Shown here: positions 35,301-46,719 of the stretch, one piece after another
Position numbering within the stretch: position 1 is the first letter of the stretch
Layout: each line of letters begins with the position of its first letter
Origin: Cruorifilaria tuberocauda
Lineage: Eukaryota; Nematoda; Chromadorea; Rhabditida; Onchocercidae
Reading direction: 5' to 3'
NCBI GenBank assembly: GCA_013365365.1
Contig: JABVXU010000428.1
Location: forward strand, 1-47,075
DNA: 47,075 nucleotides
Made by a program: the position numbers and the translations under genes
The notes under the pieces: generated by a model
The model's input: the letters and a program-made list of their open reading frames with translations, nothing else
The model's database searches: none
Told to the model about the DNA's origin: nothing

Positions 35301-35758
35301 ATCCAATCCGATGCCAGGATGACAATTGTTTGATATCTGCATGTGTAAATGGCATGATACATTAAACTATTTAAAAAATATTAATAAATGTTAACAATAA
35401 CTGATGTGAAGTAGAGAAATGCAGAGGATGAAAGAGAACACCAATTCTTCGACTTCACTTGAGCGTAACTGCCTCCAAGGAAAGATTGCAAAGTTCCTTG
35501 GATAAGCCATAAAAAAAATATAGTCAATGGCAGCGCAGTTGAAGAAGATGCAGTGGCAGCTTACAGCGATCAATGATAAGCATAGCGTGATACGCAATAA
35601 ATGATAATTAAGGGGATCCTCACCTGATATATCCGATCAATGAATACCTTCTGATTCCTCCATTGCAAGTGACGATTAGCTGCTAATGAGTGATGAGAGG
35701 TACCATCACCCACACTGATGCTCATGGAATGACGTGCGGTACCACCTGGAAGTACCAT
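16118..35758 (-). CDS. sos-1: Son of sevenless, Ras guanine-nucleotide exchange factor (34 exons, 1,491 aa)
   Basis: Loads GTP on Ras downstream of receptor tyrosine kinases. Exons: 35758-35624, 35336-35160, 35065-34949, 34824-34741, 34674-34588, 34417-34310, 34154-34047, 33943-33776, 33652-33578, 33419-33294, 33071-32944, 32844-32714, 32580-32536, 32380-32210, 32048-31910, 31821-31738, 31628-31509, 31351-31193, 31026-30892, 30720-30553, 30337-30250, 30019-29810, 29626-29444, 29307-29190, 28927-28848, 28332-28180, 19285-19166, 18603-18571, 18171-17996, 17581-17511, 17343-17026, 16753-16573, 16504-16355, 16247-16118. Domains: histone fold (about 30-200), DH (240-437, [13 protein letters not shown]), PH (480-600, [13 protein letters not shown]), REM (630-800, [15 protein letters not shown]), CDC25 (850-1100, [36 protein letters not shown]), proline-rich tail. 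Every junction keeps phase and the total is 4,476 nt. The start ATG at 35758 is in an exon opened by an upstream TGA; an extra 5' exon is not excluded. Confidence 0.95.
18571..18603 (-). other. putative 33-nt SOS microexon (exon 28)
   Basis: Flanked by CTTTCAG and GTAAGT, phase 0 at both ends, encoding [11 protein letters not shown]. Because exons 27 and 29 also meet in phase 0, it can be skipped without a frame change and so may be an alternatively spliced cassette just before the proline-rich tail. Confidence 0.6.
19713..19843 (-). CDS. coding-like Ser/Cys-rich exon inside the SOS intron
   Basis: Bounded by a TTTAG acceptor and a CCG|GTAAAT donor, 43 codons open, with local GC content far above the intron. 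It reads [20 protein letters not shown] near its end. It starts in phase 1 and ends in phase 0, so it can join SOS exon 27 but not exon 26. It may belong to an alternative 5' end encoding only the C-terminal part of SOS, or to a nested gene. The plus strand is also open here (an acidic frame, [20 protein letters not shown]). Confidence 0.3.
20406..20516 (-). CDS. coding-like island inside the SOS intron
   Basis: After a TGA at 20519-20517 the frame reads [20 protein letters not shown] and on to a TAA; a GTTGTA donor-like site after 20456 (phase 1) would join in frame to the 19843-19713 island. Another frame of the same DNA, 20515-20321, encodes a 64-aa product with a strong hydrophobic stretch ([19 protein letters not shown]) like a signal or membrane segment, and the plus strand is open too (20350-20553). 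Which frame, if any, is used cannot be settled here. Confidence 0.2.
   Translation of the reverse strand, partial: YASIGVDFNEQLPVKQADISGCSSAPALTSKRTSTE
21951..22105 (-). CDS. coding-like terminal exon in the SOS intron, unknown
   Basis: A good acceptor (TTATTTCTTTTGAG) precedes 50 open codons to TAA, in phase 1, reading [20 protein letters not shown] and then a basic stretch with [15 protein letters not shown]. Basic, helical composition; no family recognised. An internal GTGAGG donor after LRYL is a possible alternative end. Confidence 0.3.
23686..23775 (-). CDS. cysteine-containing coding-like exon in the SOS intron
   Basis: ATG opens two bases after an AAG acceptor-like site and the frame runs 30 codons to an AAG|GTGAGC donor: [20 protein letters not shown] then [10 protein letters not shown]. 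It has three cysteines (a fourth just upstream in the open frame) and a dibasic RRKR. It could be a first exon of a nested minus-strand gene. A phase-0 acceptor (AACTTCAG) about 120 bases downstream gives [15 protein letters not shown] and stop. Confidence 0.35.
26040..26105. repeat. perfect inverted repeat, 26-bp arms, 14-base loop
   Basis: Arms 26040-26065 and 26080-26105 are exact reverse complements; the loop is 26066-26079. A further 5 bp (TATCT with AGATA) can pair outside if four bases bulge on the left. The sequence would fold into a long hairpin in RNA from either strand. It lies in the SOS giant intron. Confidence 0.95.
26528..26707 (+). CDS. 59-aa ORF, unknown
   Basis: ATG to TGA in a GC-richer island on the strand opposite SOS, starting [20 protein letters not shown] and continuing with a Thr/Asp-rich stretch. 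The minus strand of the same island is also open ([18 protein letters not shown] before a GTAAGA). The double openness may only reflect composition. Confidence 0.2.
   Translation: MFLRTHKETLIIFYVCNCPSQRALLTTTATDSFDLTRSTAVTDTFSRHYVCSALLEQMM
26663..26681. promoter_or_regulatory. 19-bp palindrome AGCAGACATTATGTCTGCT
   Basis: Two 9-bp arms around a single central base, each arm carrying GTCTG/CAGAC. GTCTG is the core known to bind nematode DAF-3 and other SMAD MH1 domains, so this could be a dimeric SMAD site; chance in AT-rich DNA is less likely because the arms are GC-balanced. Confidence 0.3.
28074..28234. repeat. 77-bp tandem duplication across the SOS exon 26 / intron boundary
   Basis: Two head-to-tail copies (about 28081-28157 and 28158-28234) differ at one base inside the unit. 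Each contains the last 16 codons of exon 26 ([16 protein letters not shown]) and a 5' splice site (GTAAGT in the inner copy, GTAAGG in the outer). Only the inner copy is contiguous with the exon body. Confidence 0.95.
31352..31508 (-). other. GC-AG intron in SOS (between exons 17 and 18)
   Basis: Splicing at ATCT|GCAAGT and TTTTCAG|A restores [18 protein letters not shown], matching human [18 protein letters not shown]. The nearest GT (three bases on) breaks the frame and stops at once. GCAAGT is the usual form of GC donors. Confidence 0.85.
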
Positions 35759-37739
35759 ATAGTAGTATCTTCCCCAGAATTTACTATAGCTACTTATTCA
35801 CACAATAATTACCAGGAAACGAAATTAAAGGCAAATTTCAAGATTGTCTAAGAAAAACGATGAGGATAAAAGATAGATATCAACGGGTCAACCCAAATCT
35901 CTCCTTTGCCTGTGTTTTCTTGTTTAAAAATTGAAGTTCAAGTTCAAATTTTAATCATCTTATTCTAGGCTACAAAGAAAAACTTATTTACAGAATTTTC
36001 GAGCTACGTGAAAAAATAATGCTAATCAACCAGTCATGCAGAAAAAGATCTGATTATTTAAAAAGTTAAATTTAACAAAAAATTGTGGATAAAATGGAAG
36101 CGACCAATGCCAATATTTTTTCAATAATCTCATCTCTTTCTCTCTCTCACTCTTTGTAAAAAAGTGGACAGTCGTTATGATTCTTCAAATCATCTTGAAT
36201 TTCTTATGTAATATATTAATTGCAAAACGATCAATTCTATTAACAGAAAATAATTAAAAAAAATGATGAATGGATTCTATAATAAAAATAAGAATCAGTA
36301 AGGCTAGAATTGAACTGATACATTCTAATTTTGAATGAAAAGAAGAATTTAAAAAAAATCGTTAAATTTTATTTAACCGTTCAAAGAAGCATTTAATGCA
36401 GTGAACAAACTTATCGGACGCCTGAATTCGGTCTAAAACTATCTCTTTCTTCTGCAGCTTCTACTATCCTTTCCTTGCTATCACAACATCTTGAAATCTT
36501 GAAAGAGTCAGGCAAGCTCAGGGACCTAAAGTGACCTTCCATTCGTAAAAAAATAAACCACCAAAGGCATAAATTGCTCAACTTGAGTCATAAATAATTC
36601 CTCATTCGGAAAATATCTCGAGAACTCGTTAAAACTGTGAAGCAAACAGATTCTGAACAAAAGTACAAGTTTCATATGCCTTCTTTTGCGCTTTCCTATC
36701 ACTACCTCGGATAACTGTAATTTCACTACTGATTTATTAGAATTTCAAATAGATTCGAAGTCAAAACTGACCGAAGCCACAAAACTGAAACACCAAACTT
36801 AAATCGTCCTTTGGCAATTTCGGTACTTGAACAGCTTTCAACAAGATCACGTAATGCTTATCATCGTTCAAGGAATGAATCCCATTTTATTCGAGTATAA
36901 TTCATTCTTATTGAAAAAGTTCATTGAACTAAACGATACGTTTCTCCATTATAGTATAGATAAGCATTTCAGCAAAATATGCTTATGGTTGTATTCCTAA
37001 GAAATAGCATTTCCAGTTTCACTCCCGCTTCGTGTGCATTAAAATAATTTTAAAATTAAATACTTGAGACTTTTATGTGAATGCTTCCTCATACACCGTC
37101 AGTGATTAAAGAAAAAAATATCATATTTATAGTAACAACCAAGTTCTTGATAGATTAAGCGTTTGATATCAAAACTACTAATAAAAGACATAATGTGTCC
37201 TCTGTCTACAATGGAATGGTGAAAATTGTATGAAAACATATAGCATCATGAAGTTATGTAATTTTGCACTAATAAAATTCGCTTAAAACTTGGTTCAAAT
37301 TGAAATTTAAACAATTACACCGCAATCATTCTAATTCAACAGATTGATGAAAATTCTATAACAGAGGAAAATACAAATGAAGAAAAGACTATAAAAGTAG
37401 TGAACTTTTTAGGACAACACTGGGTAGCATGAAACGAAGGCTGATACCGAATGTCTAAAATTAGATTCTCAAAAAATGCAGATATAAAAACTAAAGAACT
37501 AGGTTCAAAAACAAAAACAAAGCACATCAGCAACTGAAAAGCTGACTTTTCTGCGCGGCAAAATTTGATTCACCTTTGCTAATTGTTTTAGCAAGCATTT
37601 TTAATAATATCTATTTCTGTTAACTCTTCTATACAGATTTATCAAATCTTAAATAATCGATTTACAATCTCTGTAAATCATTTCACCTGTTACCATGTTG
37701 TGAAATACAAGCGAGTCACAAACATTCGCAACTACCTTA
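35759..37739. other. intergenic between two minus-strand genes
   Basis: Contains the SOS promoter side and the 3' flank of the gene at 37740-45862. A CT-rich simple repeat lies near 36133-36157. No exon-like island was found; the open frame at 36526-36726 has no supporting signals. An upstream SOS 5' UTR exon could be here. Confidence 0.4.
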
Positions 37740-40700
37740 TTAATCGGCAAATTTGGCATTTTCAATTGCAGGCCTAAAATAAGCATAAAAATTCCTTAAT
37801 TCATTAATATGTGTGAAATTATCGTTCAACTCCATATGCAACAGAGAAAACATTTTATCGAAATCTTCTAGCTTTAAATCGGCAACTTTAGCATCTGATT
37901 CGATAACAGAGCCTAGATCTATGCTTGCTTTTGGAAACCATTCCCTGAAATCTTACGCATCACGAAAATTAAATATTGAACTATAAAAATGGAAATCAAT
38001 CGATGTTTGGTGGTTTTTAACCACTAATGTCTGCAAAATCATCTAAAGACTGACTTAAGGCTAGGAAATCTGGAACCGACAAAAGGAACTACTGCTTCAA
38101 TAGGGAAATCAATTAATACCCGATATATCATGAGAAAAAAAACCAATTCATCTCAAACTGCAGTAATTTGTGCCATACCTCAGTTTGTGAGCGACTTTTG
38201 TTTTAGCAGTCATTTTGCCCGTAAAAGTAATCCAGAATGCGTACTTCATTAGAATTTCCTCGTTTAAACAGAGCAATGAATCAATATCAATCTTATTTCT
38301 CGGCTCTACAGTTACACCATATAGATTTTCATTCGTAATACCAATCTGAAATTTGGAATACTATACCATACAGATAACAGTTATTTAATGAAGATTAAAC
38401 ATACCTAATGAACTTCAATAAAATGTTAACGAAATCGAAAAAATTTCACTATGAGAGGGTTATTAAGCGGGAAAAAAAACTCAACATCAATATCAGTTTT
38501 TTCACTATCCTATCCTGAACACTAGCGAAAACATATAGTAAAAAGAAAAAAAAGAAGATACCGAATTAAATTTTTTCTCATAAGAGAGTGATCTGGATAG
38601 CGGAAAAGGAGGAGTGAAAGTGTCGCGTGGAAATCCTGAATAACCAGATATTGGCCTGATAGTAAATAATTTATTGAGTAGCCAAGACTTGTGTTTGCTT
38701 CCATTCGATACGAACTGCATATTAGGATCCATGGCACAGGTTGCCAGCGCAAAATTGCTTTAAAAAAATCTAATTTATTTATAAAGTAAAAAGAAATTTA
38801 TGGATATGACAAAAAAATGCAAAACACCGGGTTCAAGAAACAATATTCCTACCCTCTTCAACTGGACGATTTAAAAAAAAGATAAATTTTCATTGGAAAG
38901 AAAAGTGAATCCAAAAGAAATTCGAAAAACCAAAGAAGTTTGTAGATCAATATTATAGATCTCTATATTTGAAGTGGAGAATATTGCAGGTTGTTTTGAC
39001 AAGCTAATTGTAACAATGGTCACCAGTGATTAGCATGCTTGGAATAATAATTTCGCTTTTGTTAATAACCCAAAATAACTAGCATCAATTACTGTGACAA
39101 AAAGGTGAAAAGGCAGAATTAAGACAAACGAAAAATTGTAATTATATAAAAATGCACGACAATTTCATACAAGCTAAACAGTACTTCAAAAAGAAGTTTT
39201 AATAATCCAAAGCTTATCTTTTGCTAACATTTTCCCATCCTTATAATATTTATATACTTTGTCAAAATATTTTTAAATTTCCAAAAATAACCGTTTCAAT
39301 CTAATGACTTACCCAGCTGAAAGAAAAGTGATAAGCTGTATTGCACCATATTGGAACATTGTATCCTTTTTCACCGCACATAAATGCATGATTAAATTAA
39401 AGATCATTGAATTGAGCATATTAGATTGTTGACTGGCTGATGGTAAACAACCTATTATTATCGGCGCGAACCTTTGTTTATTACCCGATTCGTCGTCTAG
39501 AATTTAAGCAAAAGTTGGTAACACAATACAGTTTTATTACACATCAATTAGAGCTGAGCAAAACAATGGTTAGAATGATTGGAATTCTTAGCTCTCTCCA
39601 ATCAATGAAAGAAGTTTCTCAGTTATTGTTACAACTTTCTAGTAATATTCAAAAAAATGCAGTGGAAAAAGAAATGCAATTTATAACCCTCTTAAACATT
39701 TTAGTGAAAACGAAACTTATGGACAAATTCCAAAATATGATCCAATGTGATTTTATTATTAATTAGTTGTTATTATTTTATTATTTATTATTAATCTTAT
39801 TTAATATCTTGCAATATCGTAATAATTAAGACTCTGGAAGAATTTCTACGACTATTAAAAGATCCATTTGCGAAAGTTTTGTAAATCCAGTCTTTTCATA
39901 ATAATTGATTTGATGCATGCTAAAAGAATGGTAAAAAAATTGGTAGATAAAGCAGAGTGTTTAAAAATTCTGATCACTTCAATTTCTTAATCACACTAAT
40001 TTTTCATTCTTTATTTTTGTCATTCTCACCATAAATCGAAGATTGAAAATTAAAACCGATTTTTCTTCTGAATTATGACTTTCGGAATTAACTGAAATAC
40101 GATCAAACACTACTACTAGCAGCTTTTCTCATGAAAAAATACATACTACCCACTACCAAATTTGATATGTCACTTTTTCACTGTCGCTAAAAATAAAAAG
40201 TCTACATAATCGACAGCTTAATGAAGACGAATTATTTCACGAGATTGATAAATAGTTCCATCTCACTATACTACTGCCAAAATTCGCCTGATAACAGATG
40301 AAAACAGAAAAATCATGAGCAAATCAGTCACAAATTCGTTTCGACAAATTCAGAAAATATGCAATTTCATTAGTATTAACACTACTTATTGCAAAACCAA
40401 ACAAGAAAACAGTGCAAACAGTTACTGCTTTGCATTAGTTTCATAATTCCCACGAATTTTCGAAAAATGAACTACTAAGGTAAAGACTACAGCCTTAACT
40501 TCCATCAACTTAATCAATGTATGCCTAGTTTTTTCTTTTAACGGTCATTACCGAATTATCTCGATTGAACAGACTATTAACCTCAACAATATTTCATAAT
40601 TAAACTTGTTTATATGAATCAATAATTGACCGGAATCATCTGGCTCTCAATCTATTATCTTTTTTTTCAATTTCTGTTGAATCACATCCAGTTTCTCTTT

Positions 40701-43700
40701 CTCTCAATATTAAACATTTTTTCGTTGAAATCTCAATTGCATAGATAAAAAAATGAACAAATCACACCTATTTGAGCAGTATTTCTTCTAAGTAAAGTAA
40801 ATGGATTAACGGCATTCTTCATCAGTTGCTGGTTAGCAAAGAGCAATTTGGCTGGAAATGGTGCTTGCTTCTTCCGCGTACAAAGTGGAAATAATGATTC
40901 CATATTGGCTCGATATGCTCCGACTACTAATCCCCTCTTTTTTCGCATCTTCCTTGCATATTCCTGCAAAAGTCTCTTTTTATTTATTACAATGAAAATT
41001 TCCCTTACCGCTTCTTTAAATCCATTAACTTGGTAACTCTAGTAATACTAAATTAGTTTAGTAATTTAGAACTGATGTTATAGTAAAATGTACAAACCAC
41101 CGTACTTGTCCATCGCTTTATTCTAGCTCATATTAATTTATTCAGGATGTTAAACTGGATTATAATGAGCTATCTGTAAAATTTTCTTAACTGTAAGAAT
41201 TGAAAATTTTTTGTTTGAATTGATTAAAAAGGGAGTCTTTCTAGAGGATTCAAAACACTTGCCAGGAAATGAGAAAAGAATATAAAATTTCATCTAGATA
41301 TATATTTAGCTCCTTGATCAATAGTGAAAATTAAAATGCGTAAATTAGAGGTTTCGATAGAAATGGCTGTAAGAATTAAAAATCTTTTAATCTTTAATCC
41401 CTCTCGGGAAGGCTCTCTGTTATCAATGTTGTTAACCATCGTAAATAACTTGGAACTTTAAACATTGCTCCAAACGTAATCATAGAAAAAATCTATTTTA
41501 GTTTATTATCTACTTTATTTTGAAATTTTAGTTTCATAATTTATTTTATAAGACAATTTTTTTACAATTTAGCAAAACGGTTTCCCACTTAGAATACTGG
41601 AAACGAAATCTCAGGAAAAACAAGGAATGTTATCCTGAAAACGTCAATTAGGAGATACTTAAAATCCAGTGAAACGTGAAACTGATTCATTTGAGATGGT
41701 AATGTTTTGTCATCAACTGAAGAAAGCTAAGATAACAAAGAAAATCTCTAAGAAACATGTTTGATTATGCCTATAAATACATCCATTATTTCAGAATCCG
41801 TTTATTGAACATTTCTTTCTTCAATTTACCTCATGCGCCACTAAATAACTAATTTTCCACAGCAATTATTTCAAGGGATTCCCTTCCAAATCAATCAGAT
41901 CTCACCTAACTACGAGTGTTGTGTGATTTTTCACGCATCTATGTCGTCATTTTTGAAATCTTTAGAACAGATTCATTCAGCTGGTAGAAGTCAATTAATG
42001 TATTTCATTATAGCTTCGCACATTCAATTAAGTCTACTTTCAGATCATAGAGATATTAAGGACCTGTTGTAGGCAAAGCTGGCATTATGTTGTCCTACTA
42101 GATAATCATTTATGCAAAATACCGCTAACATTCTTCTCACAATGATATCAAGCATATACAGACACATAAGCACATAAGCATTAATTTGCATAAAGCTTTT
42201 ATGGGGAAAACGATTTTGATCTTAGATTGCTCGAAGCTGTTTTAACGTTAATGTTAATTTGATCTTTGACTACATTTAAATTAGGTTTTATCTTTATAAA
42301 AGATTGAAGTGTTAACCAAGGTACTTTACAAAACAGAGAATTTCCATGGCAGAATCCCAGTCATAATAAAAATCTAACTGTTAACAAACACATTTAAACA
42401 GATAAAATGGTTTTGGATTTTATTAAAAAGCAAGATTATGTATATGTGCATATATAATTGTTTTGTGCAATTTTAATATTCTTTTGTCACTCACTGCTAA
42501 TCAGGTTCTTTTCAATCGAATACTAAAATCTGTCCATCAACCAGTGATGATCTTTGTAGAATTTATATTATATATCATAAAACATTCATATGCTGACATT
42601 AAGTGCCTCGTTAAAACAAAACTTGATTATAGATTAGTTTTTCATGTGCAAAACTAATGGAGAGATAACATTAACTGGTCAAAAATTCAAGTTCCTTGGT
42701 TCGAAAATGAAACTTCCTCACTGAGGCTGGAAAACTTCGTTGAGATTACAAATGAACTTACCGCATTTCGTTGAAAAAAACGATACAGAAAATCATTTAT
42801 ATATTTATTTTATCTCAACTCAATGATATTATGTTAACGTAAGATAAAAATAATGATAATGTTTGTCTAAATTATAGAAGAAAAACGACTTATACATAAA
42901 TGCTTTTTCGAAGCAATGTTTCAGAAACTAAATAGGTTGCCAACAAAGTATTTTGCCAAAAGATTACATTTATCTCCAACATATTATAAACAAAATATAC
43001 TACTTCAGGTTCTTGACAAAGAGGAATTTCCTTTGTACCGACTACTTCGAATTTCACTTCCGATATAGCGCCTTAATATTAGCCAACTATTTTCTAGGTC
43101 TCTTTTTTAAATTTCATACAAATAAAGAACCTGTGCTAAATCGAAAATGATTAACTATTATTAAAGTTTATTTCGAAATGTTTATGAAAGTAATTAAAAT
43201 GCAGTAGTACAAGGAAACGACATCGACCAGTCTTTCAAACAAAACTAAAAAATTTTCGAAATACCAAGATCACTGTTCTAGTGTAAAAAATGAAACACTT
43301 ATGTTTATTTGCACTATCTTTACATTTTTTCCTAATTATCAACAGACCACATCGAAACCGCTCTCCGGTTCTAATGATGCTGCTTAATAATACTGTACCA
43401 ACGCTCAAACAGCAAGGTAGCGTGAAATCTGATAGAATTTTATGAGTATTAATTAAAAATTATATTAAAATAGTTGAAGATTCAAAATTTTTTCTAGAAT
43501 AGGAAAAGATACTTATTCTTGTAGAATGAAATGAAGAAAGACTTCGCCAAAACTGTTTCATAGATCACATTCCAACATAAGCAAAGAAAATAATGCTGTT
43601 AAGAAAAAGAGGGTAGAAACTGATAGCTTCTACTTTAAGAACGAATATGTGAACAGATTTAGAAATAATTACAGATTCCTAGCAATAAGAATATCATCTC

Positions 43701-45862
43701 ACTATTATACTTATTATTAATTTTCATTTTTATTTCCTTGAATTTCACGAATCTCATATTTAACAATCATCTTTAAGTTGATTTCACTCATATCGCATCA
43801 ATTTTTGTCTGTTTAGGATAAATATTGGAAACCGTCACACATTTTAAATATGCCGTAACATACATCTTAAGCGGGAGAAAAATTTTCCCCTTTTTGATAA
43901 TAATGAATAAAACAGTGAACTATGGCCCACCACTAAAAATGCAATAATTGCAAACCATATCCATGTAAATCCTTATCAGTTGAGTAAGAAAATAATTTCC
44001 ACAGAAAATTTCAGAAATCGAATTAAGATAACCTTGAAATCCAACTATTGAAAAGAAACAAGGATCATCTACGTACAACAAAATTTGTTCAGATTATGGA
44101 ATAAATATGGAATAAACGGACAACGATAAAATTAACTCCAAAAATAGACTAAAAGAGTATTTTTATCTATTTTTCAAAGAGAAAATTTTTATATTTAGTA
44201 GAAAGTGATCTAAATGTATATGTTCTACATATCTGAAATTTTTTTAATTTCCGTCAAATGTAAATTATTATTAAATTTTGTTGTATATGTTTCCACAATG
44301 TTTTTCTGAAATGCAGTTATTTCAAATGAACTTATTATTATCAATGAATCTTATTAATGAACTCGTATAAACAAAAATTCCCACAAATTATCCTAACATG
44401 AACAAGTCTTTTTCAATAGTTTTATTTTCGACAGAAATAAAGGATGTCAGCTTAAAAACGCAAATAAATGCGTCTCATGTCGATCGGACCTAATAAAAGA
44501 GAAGGCTTAAAGCCATTAGAGCAAACGAACCTTCGCTTTTTGAGCTTCATGTTGTGATGTTTCAATAATGGAGAGACTAGAAACACCAGCATTTATCAGT
44601 CGTTCAGCGAAGCGCCTTGAGTGTAAATCAAATACGGAGATATTCATACCGTTCAGCGTACTTCCATTCGGAGATTTCGAAAATAGTGCATCCATTAGAT
44701 ATGCTAATAAAATAAATTTCGTCTCTAATGGAAGTGAATCACAAAGTTAGTCTAAACAGTTTTTTTCTAAAAACCACTATCATAACACTGTTTGCATCAA
44801 GTCTTCATTATCAAGCTATTTTCGAATAAATTTTTTCGAATTATTAATCTTATTAGTTGCTCATTAGAAAAACTCTCCATTAACTCGATGTGTGTCCCGC
44901 TGTCTTGCTTGTCCGACATTTAAAAATTGTAGATTTCAGCTTTTGACATAACAAAATAAAACTGTAATTGATAACAACGCCACAGAATTAATAATGACAA
45001 AATTTTGACCAACAAGTATTTTTGCTTATTCAGACCTGTCTATTTATCTTCTAAATTCAACAATCCTACCTTCCAATCTTTCATCACCTATGCCAATGCC
45101 TGTATTTCTTGCCATTTTGACTTCATTTTCTCGTAGATAAAACTCTTTCCGTGAACCAAATTGTGTCAAACTATGTTTTACAGCATGTCCCGAATTTTCT
45201 TTCAGAATTTGAGACTTTTCATTCTCAGAATATTCCGGAAAAGCTTTCGTGACCGGTGACTTTAATCTTTCAATTTGCAGATCATGAGGACCTTTTTTGA
45301 ACGATGGCTGAAAATATAGACGAAATATAATTTACATTCCACAACAAACATAAAGAATCTTAAAATTTTTAAATTAAATTAAAGGTGGAATTATAATTTG
45401 AGGATTACAATGCACTTTAATTATCAGAATTTCGTATTTCATAAAATCACGAAAAAAATGCCAATTTCATTTAAATAAGTTGCCAAACCATTGTTCCTAA
45501 ACTATCATCAATCGAATGGCGTCGATCAATCGATACTGAATCTGATCGCAAATGCAAGCCTGGATATGATGCAGTCCCTGCAGCGAGTGCAGAAGTGAAT
45601 GCTAATGTACTGCAACACTTCTGAACTGCACTTAAAAACATCTTGACACTATCCTTTCCGCTAGTTCCTTCTATCCATAAAGCTCTGAAATTATGAAGAG
45701 CGAATTCTTAAATTCCGCAAATCTCCCGCTTTCACGTACGTCATGGATGCTTGGAAACATTCGCTTACGTTTACAACCACCCTCGCCAAAAATGCAAAAA
45801 AGTACCGTAATCCAATTGTAGTGTTGGGACCGATCAAGCTCAATACCTTTTAATTCAATCAT
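37740..45862 (-). CDS. unknown protein, about 550 aa, nine exons
   Basis: Exons: 45862-45759 (end uncertain), 45684-45489, 45307-45070, 44703-44531, 40963-40768, 39496-39313, 38757-38562, 38345-38179, 37944-37740 (TAA). Phases agree from exon 2 to the stop. The start MIELKGIELDRSQHYNWITV lies 14 bases after an ATAACAG acceptor (45877), fitting a spliced-leader site, though an upstream exon is possible. The exon 1 donor is unclear: the strong TTTCAG acceptor needs phase 2, met only by a weak AT|GTTTCC; GTAAGC at 45768 would need an acceptor at 45671. Segments include SRRFAERLINAGVSSLSIIE, a basic helix (KEYARKMRKKRG), DTMFQYGAIQLITFLSAGNF and a C-terminus ELRNFYAYFRPAIENAKFAD. Mostly helical, no signal peptide or clear membrane segment. 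Family not recognised. Intron 4 is 3.6 kb. Confidence 0.75.
39440..39766 (+). pseudogene. 108-aa intronless ORF, possibly ESCRT-III-like retrocopy
   Basis: The longest uninterrupted plus-strand frame outside exons, ending FIIN and TAA; its first 57 bases overlap exon 6 of the minus-strand gene in antisense. The helical part (THQLELSKTMVRMIGILSSL, then LQLSSNIQKNAVEKEM and DKFQNM) resembles in spacing the VPS24/CHMP3 stretch HQLATIRMAG...IQATMRELSKEM...ETFESM of Snf7-domain proteins, but identity is low and the N-terminal half of such a protein is absent. If the match holds it is a truncated, degenerate copy; otherwise it is an unknown ORF. Confidence 0.25.
40964..44530 (-). other. 3.6-kb intron of the unknown gene
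   Basis: Joins AAG (exon 4) to GAA (exon 5) in phase 0, giving QHEAQKAKEYARKMRKKRG. Mostly AT-rich and stop-dense; the only island noted is at 43290-43445 on the plus strand. Confidence 0.7.
43290..43445 (+). CDS. 51-aa ORF with signal-peptide-like start
   Basis: ATG to TGA on the plus strand inside a minus-strand intron. MKHLCLFALSLHFFLIINRP has the basic-then-hydrophobic profile of a secretion signal, followed by HRNRSPVLMMLLNN and TVPTLKQQ. Local GC content rises around 43340-43430. It could be a small secreted peptide; no upstream acceptor or poly(A) signal was identified, and the opposite strand is partly open as well. Confidence 0.25.
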   Translation: MKHLCLFALSLHFFLIINRPHRNRSPVLMMLLNNTVPTLKQQGSVKSDRIL

Positions 45863-45873
45863 AAAATCTCGGA

Positions 45874-46134
45874 GTGCTGTTATTTCGGACAGTATTTTAC
45901 CGTATGATTTCAGTGAAATGCATTCAAATTTTGATATTAGAAAATTTTCATATTAAATACGCTTCGGAACTTAAAATTTCCCGAGCAAATTTAGATCATT
46001 TATCGATAAGTACGGTAATCAAAATATGGTTGCATGAATGGGATGAGTTAAACTTCGCATATTTAAAGTGTAAAATGAATAGTTTGCATTTTGCAAATGA
46101 GAAATTATTAGTAAAAACTAAAATATGCATTTAA
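45874..46134 (+). CDS. 86-aa ORF antisense to the 5' end of the unknown gene, doubtful
   Basis: An uninterrupted ATG-to-TAA frame, MLLFRTVFYRMISVKCIQIL onward, in DNA where the minus strand is also open for some 120 bases upstream of exon 1. No splice or poly(A) support; two overlapping open strands suggest composition rather than a gene. Confidence 0.15.
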   Translation: MLLFRTVFYRMISVKCIQILILENFHIKYASELKISRANLDHLSISTVIKIWLHEWDELNFAYLKCKMNSLHFANEKLLVKTKICI

Positions 46135-46719
46135 TATCGAGATTGTCATGTGAAACATGGAATGAGATTTAGAAAACTCGTTGAGACGTAAATTTGTGGA
46201 TTGAGAGCTTTATAGACATTCATATGTTGTCTTTTAAATAGCGTTCTATTTCTGCATTTTGTTAATACCTGAAAAAATAATGATTCCTAATTTTGGAATG
46301 ATTACGTCAAATTGCCTCCGGCTGATATTTCAAACTAGAGCTGATAATGGCATTGAAATAAGGGAAAAAACTTTTTTTACTCATCTCATATTTACTTTCA
46401 CTTAAATTTCAATTCTATTTGTGGACGATTTATTCTCTAAATGATGTGTGAAAAAAGATTGTGAAATTGTCGTCATTAATGTATCTTGAGAATTTGTAAT
46501 TTGCTTTTGATTCTCTTTTTTTGAAAATAAAGTGAAAAATGAAATCCGGTTTTATTCCAAATATTAGGAAAGCGGACAATGATGAGGATGATGCAAACAG
46601 AGGAAAAAAACTTGACTTCTTTATCGAATGTTTTTCTGCTTTGTCGTTGTCATTGTTATCTTTTCAGTATTTTCATCATTATCAAACAGTATAATTTGAT
46701 GCCACTAACAAATTACTGA

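Noticed and set aside
36526..36726. 66-aa minus ORF between the two minus-strand genes
   Set aside because: No acceptor/donor pairing with SOS exon 1 and no resemblance to SOS N-termini.
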